From positions 62,001-126,000 of the forward strand of contig BTUW01000005.1 of NCBI GenBank assembly GCA_045863055.1: a stretch of 64,000 nucleotides of DNA, read 5' to 3'. Positions 18,286 through 25,814 of this stretch are shown piece after piece. Numbering within the stretch: position 1 is the first letter of the stretch; the number at the start of each line of letters is the position of its first letter. The notes under the pieces were generated by a model. It was not told where the DNA came from, made no database searches, and worked only from the letters and a program-made list of their open reading frames with translations. The DNA is from UTCHB3 sp008363265 (GTDB lineage Bacteria > Bacteroidota > Ignavibacteria > Ignavibacteriales > Ignavibacteriaceae). The position numbers and the translations under genes were made by a program.

Positions 18286-19578
18286 ATGGATAAAAAAGAG
18301 CTAAGCAGTCGGAACGAGCAGTTGTGGAGCGAAAATAATTCCGAAGACCGTAAAACTGACATCAACCGCCTTAATTCAACACTAACAACCGGCAAATTAA
18401 CCATTCCCGATCACTGGGAAGGTTATGAGTGTTTGCTCTCGGATGATCTGTTTACTGTATTGGCTTTGGATGTTTCTGAGTATGAGGAGTACGAAGATGA
18501 GCTGGTTAAACAGCACTATGACGAGATATCAAAGTTTTTAAATAATCTCATCAGGTTGAAGGATGGGGGGATATCGTTCCACGACAAATATCCTAAACTC
18601 AACATGGAACTGGCTCAGCACAAAGTTAATGAAGCTGTTGCAAGACTTGAGACTTTCAAAAAACGGAGGGAGTACTTCAAAGAAGTCCTCGAGAATAAGA
18701 AGCGATCGAGCCGTGAGAAACTTGCGATGCTCATCTCAACGATCATAGCTGATGACCGTGTAACAGTGGAGGAGTCATTACATTTTATAGATACAGCTAC
18801 TTCCCTTCATTTTACTGAAGCCGAGGCTGCAGGTATTTTATTGCAAGAGATTTTGGCCAGGGGCTTTAAACCTTGTAAACCTTACAATTCTGAGAATTCA
18901 CAAATAAACAAGCTTCTAAGTACCGATTTCGAACGGGAATTGAACGCTTTTCCGGAAAATCAACAACTATCCCCAACTACAATTCCTCAAGCGTCCTCCC
19001 TTTTATCGGTTAAAGATCTCCTTGAGTCGGGGTTGATTGAAGAATATCTGCGCGGGGGCGGAGAGACCAAAGGCAGGCAGTGGTTGGAGTTTTATAAATC
19101 AATTAAGGCGGACTTTCTGATTGGCGGTATTTCAGAACTAAAATCTTTAATTGAAGAGAATCGAATATTTGTATTACTTCGAGAATCAGTTGAGATACAT
19201 AATGCCTTCAAACAATTGAGCAATGTTCTAATTTCTAATCACGAACCAAATACCACGGTACTGGACAAGATAGCGGCGTACGACCCAAATTTTCGCAATG
19301 CTCTAAATGATTTTCGAACTCTTTTGATCAACATGAATCAGTTGTTCGTTAATGGATGTCACCCCAAAGAGGGACCTTCTTTAAAAACTATCACACAAAA
19401 ATTAATAACTGAGCTTAAAAGCCCAAAGAATTACGCAGTGTGTGAAAATTTTAAACGCTCGTTTTTGGATCTTGACATTTCATTTAATAAATTTACCGAA
19501 AATAGCTGGGACCTGCTACTCGAGGTCTTAGAAAACCTCAGGAAACTGGCCAGAGTGAATAAACTACTGACAGAATAA
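18286..19578 (+). CDS. J-like protein, paralogue D
   Basis: J-like region about 44-131 (CLLSDDLFTVLALD, HYDEISKFL, YPKLNMELA, KRREY), no HPD, and shared helical domain about 144-193 (ADDRVTVEES, FTEAEAAG). Closest to paralogue A. I chose the ATG at 18286 rather than 18232 because it gives MDKKELS, the same start as paralogue A, and follows a GAAAG at 18270-18274. The remaining 240 residues are mostly helical; a stretch near 240-260 (VKDLLESGLIEEYL) faintly recalls the repeats of paralogue C. No membrane anchor. It is separated from the operon by the Sel1 gene and divergent from it, so it has its own promoter. Confidence 0.68.
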   Translation: MDKKELSSRNEQLWSENNSEDRKTDINRLNSTLTTGKLTIPDHWEGYECLLSDDLFTVLALDVSEYEEYEDELVKQHYDEISKFLNNLIRLKDGGISFHDKYPKLNMELAQHKVNEAVARLETFKKRREYFKEVLENKKRSSREKLAMLISTIIADDRVTVEESLHFIDTATSLHFTEAEAAGILLQEILARGFKPCKPYNSENSQINKLLSTDFERELNAFPENQQLSPTTIPQASSLLSVKDLLESGLIEEYLRGGGETKGRQWLEFYKSIKADFLIGGISELKSLIEENRIFVLLRESVEIHNAFKQLSNVLISNHEPNTTVLDKIAAYDPNFRNALNDFRTLLINMNQLFVNGCHPKEGPSLKTITQKLITELKSPKNYAVCENFKRSFLDLDISFNKFTENSWDLLLEVLENLRKLARVNKLLTE

Positions 19579-19887
19579 TCAGCTTGATGTCGGCTAATTG
19601 CGAATGAAAATAGAACCAGAAATGACACATTCATACGTGCATTCACAATATGGGGTCTCGTTTAGAATCTCCTGCTGTGTTCAGAAATTGTTTCTGAACC
19701 AGATGGAAATACTTGTGTGGTATATAAGCACCTTATCGTTCATCCAACCGTCCCGGAGTCTTTTAGATAACAAGTTTTTTCACTCTATAAGCGTCTCGTG
19801 GATAATCGAAGGATTCTCAATTTGGGTGTCAGAGACGACAACTTGGTTTACAACTAGCTCGAACAAAGCTATGAGTTTTAGAGAGTG
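19579..19887. other. Gene-free spacer between convergent genes, with perfect hairpin
   Basis: No credible gene. It contains GTTCAGAAA-TTG-TTTCTGAAC (19679-19699), a perfect 9-base inverted repeat with a 3-base loop. Placed between the 3' ends of convergent genes it could be a shared transcription end, although no U-tract follows, or an operator. Otherwise unremarkable AT-rich sequence. Confidence 0.5.
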
Positions 19888-21600
19888 CTAAATCTCTCCA
19901 ACCTCCAATAATCTGATCGCATCCTCATCTCCGAGTTCGGCAGCGATTTTATACCACTTGGTTGCTTCTGAAGAATCCCGTGAGGTACCAATGCCCTTCC
20001 GGTAACATTCAGCAAGGTTAAAGCAGGCCTCGGGTACTTTCAGCTTGGCGGCCAGTTTGTAATAATGGAATGCTTGCTTGTGATCCACTTCCATGCCGAT
20101 ACCCTCCTCATAGCAGTAGCCAAGATCGGTTTGAGCTAATGCATTTCCGTTTTCAGCTGCTTTGTGTAACCATGACAAGTAAAGAGCCAAGTCCTGCTCA
20201 GTTCCGGTTTCTTCGGAGTAGCACAGTGCCACTTCATACTGTCCATCGGGATCACCCAGTTCAGCCGCGTTCTTGAAGAATTGAAACGCCTTGTGGTTGT
20301 TCTGTCTGGTGCCGTATCCCTCTTTGTAGCACCTTCCCAGGTTAGTGTATGCTTCGGGTGAATCGTGCCCTGAAGCTGATTCAAAATACTCAAACGCTTT
20401 AGTGCTGTCAGAAACGGTACCGACCCCATCCCGGTAGAATTCCCCGACTATATTCATCGCCCTACGGTCCCCAAGTTCTGATGCCTTAAGAAAGAAACTG
20501 AGTGCGACCTGCAAATCCTCCTCGACAAACATTCCATTCTCATAAAATGCACCAAGATAATATGCGGCGAGGGCATTCTCAGCCGATATTTCAAACAGTA
20601 TTTTCAGTGCTTGCTGAACATTCTCCGCAACCGAAGTATCGGTTAGGAGACAAATCGCCTGCAGCATTTTTAGATCGGGGTCCTCCGTTTCACTCGCAAG
20701 AATTGTATTAACCGCGATCCTCAGCCCGGAATCGGTTTTAGCGGTGAAGAATGAATGATAACCGTCCAAAATGTTGTGAGATGCAGGTTTCTTCGGTTTG
20801 GTAACCACTTTAGCATTTGGGCGGGTGATCATTTGGGATGTGATCAATTGACTGTAACCCTCACCGGCGAGTTTTTCAATTTCTTCGAATAATTCCATCC
20901 CCTTCAATTCATCCGTGAAAGAGGCTCTTACACTTGGCGGGTGAAGCAGATGATTTTTATAAGTACCAAAAATCTGATCTGATGTGTATGCCTTAGTGTG
21001 GGTATTGAACCAGTCAGCAAGTTCGGAGCAGTCGAATGTTTCAATAACTATATTACCGATGTTGGCTTTGATCGAGTTTTTAATTTCCGTGATCTTCTTG
21101 CTGTCCCACAATTTCCCGCCGGTTTTGGAAGCGTTGACCACTACCGTGAGATAGTCGCGTATGATTTGTTTCTGAGATTTTAAGAATTGAATTGTCGCCT
21201 GGGATGGCAGCCCGTTAAGAAAATAAAAGATCTGATTGAATGACCGGTTTGCAGTAAGGAAACTCCCCAGTTGGATCAAGGAATTGATATTACCTGTATC
21301 TATAGGTGGTGAATTCCATAACCTGATGCCACTCAGCAACAGAGGATGGAATTTTAGATCTATGCTAATAAACTCATTATGTGTCAAATCAGAGAGGACA
21401 TCCCTGCTCAGCAATCTTTTTTGCCTGGGATTCTGAAAATCACTGATAAACACACCGTCATTACTCGCAGAAGAGATGAGAGTTAAAAAATCCGGGTCTA
21501 CGAATTGAGAGTTTTTTAGAAATGGATATCCAAGAAGAAGATCGATAAACATTTCCTTCCCTGCTCCCTTCTCACCAAGGAATAAAAAATCCTTATTCAT
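19888..21600 (-). CDS. Sel1-repeat protein with P-loop GTPase-like N-terminus, copy 2
   Basis: Paralogue of the 15721-18111 gene (both begin with DFLFxGE at residues 4-10). This 570-residue copy keeps G9-E-K-G-A-G-K15-E16, i.e. a near-standard P-loop with Lys but Glu for Ser/Thr, and PPIDTGN in place of PPIDTPN. I count six Sel1-like repeats against thirteen in copy 1, so the arrays expanded or shrank after duplication. The start at 21600 is chosen because it aligns with the first copy's start. The frame stays open upstream into the cut TonB-receptor gene, giving a possible 987-codon readthrough, but the receptor part carries a signal peptide that does not suit this protein. Confidence 0.75.
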   Translation of the reverse strand: MNKDFLFLGEKGAGKEMFIDLLLGYPFLKNSQFVDPDFLTLISSASNDGVFISDFQNPRQKRLLSRDVLSDLTHNEFISIDLKFHPLLLSGIRLWNSPPIDTGNINSLIQLGSFLTANRSFNQIFYFLNGLPSQATIQFLKSQKQIIRDYLTVVVNASKTGGKLWDSKKITEIKNSIKANIGNIVIETFDCSELADWFNTHTKAYTSDQIFGTYKNHLLHPPSVRASFTDELKGMELFEEIEKLAGEGYSQLITSQMITRPNAKVVTKPKKPASHNILDGYHSFFTAKTDSGLRIAVNTILASETEDPDLKMLQAICLLTDTSVAENVQQALKILFEISAENALAAYYLGAFYENGMFVEEDLQVALSFFLKASELGDRRAMNIVGEFYRDGVGTVSDSTKAFEYFESASGHDSPEAYTNLGRCYKEGYGTRQNNHKAFQFFKNAAELGDPDGQYEVALCYSEETGTEQDLALYLSWLHKAAENGNALAQTDLGYCYEEGIGMEVDHKQAFHYYKLAAKLKVPEACFNLAECYRKGIGTSRDSSEATKWYKIAAELGDEDAIRLLEVGEI

Positions 21601-21770
21601 GTATATTCCGATCTTTCGCGCGGCAAAACATAGTAATTCCGAATGATGTTTCGCATTAAAAATTCGACATCGAAAATTGTGTAATTTGCTTTGAAAAATA
21701 GCAAAAAAGCGATAAATTCTAATCAAGAAAAACAGGTTTCCAAATGGTACAATTTCAGGAAGCAATGGAT
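21601..21770. repeat. Second copy of the Sel1/J-like intergenic region, reaching the island junction
   Basis: Similar to 18112-18285, most clearly at 21690-21770 (shared AAAAATAGCAAAAA, ATAAATTCT, TTTCAGGAA, AATGGA). In the first copy the sequence runs on into a J-like gene; here it runs instead into TonB-receptor coding sequence. The break lies somewhere in 21735-21775. Base composition changes there, from clearly AT-rich to about half GC. Confidence 0.6.
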
Positions 21771-22851
21771 CCCCTTCGAATGTGGTGTATGAGAACGACA
21801 TGTTGGAGTAAAGGGGTGAAGCCCAGACCTGATACCAGTTGAGCCCGATGGCGGAGTTCTTGAAGAAGTAGTCTTCCTTCGTCACGTTCTTGTTCTCGAT
21901 CTTGTCGTCGCTGAAGAAGCCGTGGAGTGTGAACCAGCCGTTTTCGTAGAATTCGGGGTTCGAGTAATTGAATTTGAACGAGATGTCGTAGAACTCGAAA
22001 GGCGCGGCGCGGTTGTTCAGGAACTTCTGCACTGCCTCGGGGCGGTAACTTTTCCTTCCGGTGAGGAGGAATGAGCCGTTCGGGATGGGTCCTTCGACCG
22101 ACATTTTCCCCGACATACTGCTCGCGGCGGCGGTTCCGACGAACCGGTTCTTGTTTCCGTCACGAGTTACAACATTCAGGATCGATGAAAGTCTTCCGCC
22201 ATACTCGGAAGTGAATCCCCCTTTAAAGAACTCGACCATCTTGATCATCTCGGGATCGATAACGGAGAAGAGCCCGAGGGCATGGAATGGATTGTAGAGC
22301 ACGGCACCGTTTATCACTACCGCGTTCTGGTCGCTGCCGCCCCCTCTAACATAGTATCTCGCGGTGATATCACCTGTTGAGGTAACACCGGGCGATACTT
22401 TCAGGGCGCGGAGCATATCGGCCTCGATCCCGGCGGGGACAGATTTTATTTGCTGCAGGGGGATCTGCTCGATACTGATCGACGGATCGGAGAGTTCAGG
22501 GCGTTTCGTTCCGGTTATCTGCACTTCATCAAGCGTGAGAGAAGAGGGCTTAAGAGCAATGTTGAGCTGGGTGATGGTGTTCTTTACGATCCTTACCTCC
22601 ACTTCGCGGGTTATATAGCCGATGTTCGAGATGCGGACGGTCTGTTTCCCCGTTTTGATCCCGGGGATGAAGTAGTAACCCTGCAGATCGGATGCAGCCC
22701 CCTGACCCGTGCCTGTGATAACGATATTGGCGGAGATAACAGAGCCGCCGTTGGTGGAATCAGTGATAAAACCCCTCAAGGTTCCCGTTGACTGCGCGAA
22801 AAGCGGAAAGCCAAGAAGCATCAGAATGAAAAAACGTTTGATATTTAGCAC
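21771..22851 (-). pseudogene. 5' part of a TonB-dependent receptor gene, truncated at the island junction
   Basis: Starts with a signal peptide (cut after FAQ, about residue 20). A carboxypeptidase-regulatory-like domain follows (about 22-100; TLRGFITDSTNGGSVISAN), then the TonB plug (about 110-235; VRGGGSDQNAVVINGAVLYN) and the first barrel strands. Receptors of this class are about 750-1000 residues; only about 360 remain before sequence homologous to the Sel1 upstream region takes over. Most of the barrel is missing, so it cannot work as a transporter. The other half may lie left of this window, beyond the island. The exact right boundary of receptor sequence is uncertain by about 35 bases. 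Confidence 0.82.
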
Positions 22852-22938
22852 TTTCAGTAATTTTGCCTAAATTTTGAGGTTCCGGTTTAAAATTTACACA
22901 TTTTTACTCCAAGAGAATTTGAAGTCATAAAATTTTGA

Positions 22939-22967
22939 TTGTTTTCGGTACTTAATTGCTATTTTTG
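22939..22967 (+). promoter_or_regulatory. Candidate Bacteroidota-type promoter
   Basis: TTG (22939-22941) and TATTTTTG (22960-22967) with 18 bases between fit the Bacteroidota -33 TTG / -7 TAnnTTTG pattern. It would start transcription about 15-20 bases before the response-regulator gene. A pattern match only. Confidence 0.35.
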
Positions 22968-22987
22968 TTCCGATCAAAACGCGGGAA

Positions 22988-23998
22988 ATGGAAATGAAGA
23001 GAATTTTAATCGTTGATGATGACCGTTCGAACATCCTGATAATCAAGACAGTTCTTGCCGGTGAAGGCTATGAATTTGCAGAGGCTGAAGATGGAGAAGA
23101 GGCATTAAACATGCACCGGGCTGCACCGTTCGATATGGTGATAACCGACTGGATGATGCCGGTAATGGACGGGGTAACCCTGACCACAAGACTCCGGGTT
23201 GAACGGCTCGGCACGCCGGTGATAATCCTGATCACATCACTCGGTATCGAAGGTGCCAAGGAAAGAGCGATGATGTGCGGCGCGGATATCTTCATCCAAA
23301 AACCACTTATTCCGCAGGCTGTTAAAAAGGCCGTCAGGGATGGATTCCAAAGGCAGGAGCAGGGGAGACTTAAGATCACCCTTCCGCCCGGGCTTTCCGC
23401 GACCGGGAACCCGTTACCCTTCGCCGCGGTCGGAATTGCCGCCGGAACAGGAGGGCCTGCCGCTATTGTGGAGCTCCTGCGAAACCTCACGATCGATCAG
23501 CGAGCTGTTTACCTTATAGTTCAGCACGGCCCCGACTGGATGATCGAGACCTTCGCCCAGAATATCGCGGGAATCATACCGGGAGGGATCACGATCCCCA
23601 CCGACAACATGCGGATCTCCCCGGGAAGGGTTTACCTCGCGCCGGGAGATGAACACATGATGATCGACGGTAAAAACCGGGTTTTCAGACTTGACGACTC
23701 GCCCCATATCAATTTTGTGAGACCCTCAGCCGATGTTACATTTACTTCCATGGCGGAAGTGTTCGGGATAAAAGCGATAGGTGTGGTCCTTACAGGAATG
23801 GGATGCGACGGTTCGGAGGGCGCGACAAGGATCCGCTCAGCCGGCGGGATCGCCATCGCGCAGGATCCTGATGAGGCACCGGTGCCTTCGATGCCTCAAA
23901 GTCTGATAGAGATCGACCCGGTGATCAAAAGCTGCCGTATCAACGAGATAGGTGACAAAGTTGAAAGGCGATTGAGGGAACTCAGTCCGATTGCATAA
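22988..23998 (+). CDS. Response regulator receiver domain fused to CheB-type methylesterase domain lacking its catalytic serine
   Basis: Residues 1-120 are a complete receiver domain: acidic pocket D10-D12, phospho-acceptor D54 (VITDWMMP), Lys105 (IQKP). Residues about 145-332 are a CheB methylesterase fold, with His180 (VQHGPDW) and Asp274 (TGMGCDGSEG) in place. The nucleophile motif, normally GASTGG, reads AAGTGG: Ser is Gly153 (codon GGA at 23444-23446). A CheB without this Ser should not demethylate receptors, so this may be a regulatory or binding relative. No cheR, cheA or receptor gene is near. A second ATG at 22994 (MKRILIVDD) is an equally good start. The 3' end overlaps convergent rpiA by 17 bases. 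Confidence 0.85.
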   Translation: MEMKRILIVDDDRSNILIIKTVLAGEGYEFAEAEDGEEALNMHRAAPFDMVITDWMMPVMDGVTLTTRLRVERLGTPVIILITSLGIEGAKERAMMCGADIFIQKPLIPQAVKKAVRDGFQRQEQGRLKITLPPGLSATGNPLPFAAVGIAAGTGGPAAIVELLRNLTIDQRAVYLIVQHGPDWMIETFAQNIAGIIPGGITIPTDNMRISPGRVYLAPGDEHMMIDGKNRVFRLDDSPHINFVRPSADVTFTSMAEVFGIKAIGVVLTGMGCDGSEGATRIRSAGGIAIAQDPDEAPVPSMPQSLIEIDPVIKSCRINEIGDKVERRLRELSPIA

Positions 23999-24728
23999 CT
24001 TTTATCGCCTTCAGAAGGCTCAGGAATTTATCCTTTTCGCCCTGACGCAACTCGGTCACACCAACCTCGGATGCGACGATCAGAATATCAGCCAGGCCGC
24101 GGAATATCCCATGACAGGCCACTCCGGCTCTTGAGTCGAGCATTGCAACAAGCTCTTTCACACCAGTTAACTCACCGAAATTGGTATCAAGTATGTGGTT
24201 GCCGTTATCGGTTACATAGAGCGAACCGTCTGAGGCAAGCCGCAGTTTCGGAACAGCGCTGAGCGATTTCAGAAACTCCGTCTCGACATCAACGGCAAAG
24301 GGGAACACTTCGACGGGCACCGCCCATCTCTCCCCGATCCTTTTTGAAAGTTTGGAACTGTCGACCACGATCACCCGGACAGTTGAGTTCTGGGCAACTA
24401 TCTTTTCACGAAGAAGCGCGCCACCGCCCCCTTTTATCAGGCGCATCGAGGGATCGACCTCATCGGCACCGTCGATGTAGACATCAAGTGAGGTCACTTC
24501 TTTGAAGGTAACAAGCGGGATACCGAGTAAGCGGGCCACTTCTTCGGTTGAACTCGAGGTGGCGACACCTCTGATGTTCTGAAGTGTACCGTTTTTTAGG
24601 TTTTTTGCCAAACCTTCAAGAGCGTATTTTACGGTTGAGCCTGTGCCCAATCCGAGAGTGTATCCGCTCTTCACGTATTTCAGAGCGGCATGTGCCGCCT
24701 GTTCTTTAAGAACTTCCGTTCCGGTCAT
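23982..24728 (-). CDS. rpiA: Ribose-5-phosphate isomerase A
   Basis: Interconverts ribose-5-phosphate and ribulose-5-phosphate in the pentose phosphate pathway; cytosolic. Motifs: GLGTGSTV (phosphate binding), DGADEVD (catalytic Asp region) and KGGGGALLREKIVA (catalytic Lys region). From Met at 24728 (MTGTEVLKEQ) it is 248 residues, a normal size; an upstream in-frame start at 24890 would add a 54-residue non-family extension running into the divergent transglycosylase gene, so I rejected it. Confidence 0.93.
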   Translation of the reverse strand: MTGTEVLKEQAAHAALKYVKSGYTLGLGTGSTVKYALEGLAKNLKNGTLQNIRGVATSSSTEEVARLLGIPLVTFKEVTSLDVYIDGADEVDPSMRLIKGGGGALLREKIVAQNSTVRVIVVDSSKLSKRIGERWAVPVEVFPFAVDVETEFLKSLSAVPKLRLASDGSLYVTDNGNHILDTNFGELTGVKELVAMLDSRAGVACHGIFRGLADILIVASEVGVTELRQGEKDKFLSLLKAIKVMQSD

Positions 24729-24810
24729 ATAAGCATTTCGCTTTACTAATAAAAAATCAGAGAAAGCCACCGCGGCCTCTCCGCATATATCCAATTTTAT
24801 AGAGTCAAAT

Positions 24811-25680
24811 ATGCAAAAAATATACAAGATTTCTACGCTGGTTCTCCTCGTATTGTTCCTTTCAGCGGCAAAAATAACGGACACGCCCAAGCCATGGGTC
24901 TACAACCCCGCCCTGCCGGATGAAGTTACCGTTTTCGGTGAGAAAGTACCCCTCAACGACCCCGAAGTGAAGGAGAGGATCGAGAACGAACTGATACTCC
25001 TCAGCAGGCAGGAGCATCTGATGTTCCGGTATTTCAAGAGATCCGGGAAGTGGTTCGCGAAGTTCGATTCGATCGCCAAAAGGGAAGGGGTGCCCACCGA
25101 CATCAAGTACCTCGCGATCGTTGAAAGCGGACTGGACAACCTCATCTCTTCCGCGAAAGCCACCGGATTCTGGCAGTTCCTCGAGGAAACAGGAAGAATT
25201 TACGGACTGAGGATCGACAAAGAGGTGGATGAGAGATACGACCCGGAGAAATCGGCTGTGGCGGCGATACGTTACCTGAAGAGCGCCCGCGCGAAGTTCG
25301 GTTCATGGAGCACCGCCGCGGGATCGTACAATATGGGAATTTACGGAATGGAGACCCGTGTTGCCTCCCAGAAGACCAAAAACTATTTCGATCTTCTCCT
25401 CCCCGACGAGACGATGCGTTACGTACCCCGCATTGCCGCCGCGAAATTGATCTTCGAAGACCCTGCAAGATACGGATACATTCTGACGGAGAACGACTAC
25501 TGGAAGCCAACCCCCTACAGGGAAGTTGAGGTTTCTTCGACCATCCACGATCTTGCGGCCTTCGCTATCGATAACGGCACCAACTACAAAACACTCCGCT
25601 ACCTGAACCCCTGGCTCCGGGGTACCAAACTCACCCTCGGCAAAGGTGCCCGCTACATCATCAGACTCCCAAAGAGCTAA
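24811..25680 (+). CDS. Lytic murein transglycosylase (SLT domain, MltD-like)
   Basis: Cleaves the glycan strands of peptidoglycan in the periplasm. N-terminal hydrophobic signal (about 5-21). The SLT fold spans about 85-215: catalytic Glu105 in YLAIVESGL, then SAKATGFWQF and AAGSYNMG, all standard for family 1 transglycosylases. The C-terminus (about 245-289; TNYKTLRYLNPWL then GARYIIRLP) looks like a single LysM-like or MltD-tail segment. It is divergent from rpiA with an 82-base gap that must hold both promoters. Confidence 0.88.
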   Translation: MQKIYKISTLVLLVLFLSAAKITDTPKPWVYNPALPDEVTVFGEKVPLNDPEVKERIENELILLSRQEHLMFRYFKRSGKWFAKFDSIAKREGVPTDIKYLAIVESGLDNLISSAKATGFWQFLEETGRIYGLRIDKEVDERYDPEKSAVAAIRYLKSARAKFGSWSTAAGSYNMGIYGMETRVASQKTKNYFDLLLPDETMRYVPRIAAAKLIFEDPARYGYILTENDYWKPTPYREVEVSSTIHDLAAFAIDNGTNYKTLRYLNPWLRGTKLTLGKGARYIIRLPKS

Positions 25681-25706
25681 AGCCAAGACACCATTTACCC
25701 CAATAA

Positions 25707-25740
25707 AAAAGCCGCTCCTCAATCAAGAAGAGCGGCTTTT
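25707..25740. terminator. Bidirectional intrinsic terminator
   Basis: AAAAGCCGCTC (25707-25717) and GAGCGGCTTTT (25730-25740) form a perfect 11-base stem with a 12-base loop. T-tracts flank it on both strands (the minus strand continues TTTTTTATT). It lies between convergent genes and can end both. Confidence 0.9.
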
Positions 25741-25814
25741 AAGTTTCCTTCAGTAGAAGTTTCCGGCTCCGGCAGTTCAGCCTTCAGCCATCATTCCGCC
25801 GCGGCGGATCATCC

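Noticed and set aside
19598..19891. Possible 97-residue protein between paralogue D and Sel1 copy 2
   Set aside because: No ribosome site, no family, unusual composition, and it overlaps the Sel1 gene's end; likely chance.
19888..22851. Single 987-residue receptor-Sel1 protein as the annotated gene
   Set aside because: The join falls where homology to the Sel1 upstream spacer begins and the Sel1 start aligns with its paralogue, so two genes (one cut) fit better; kept as a finding.
23982..24890. Longer rpiA reading from 24890
   Set aside because: Adds 54 residues with no family match, runs into the divergent transglycosylase gene; the start at 24728 gives a normal RpiA.
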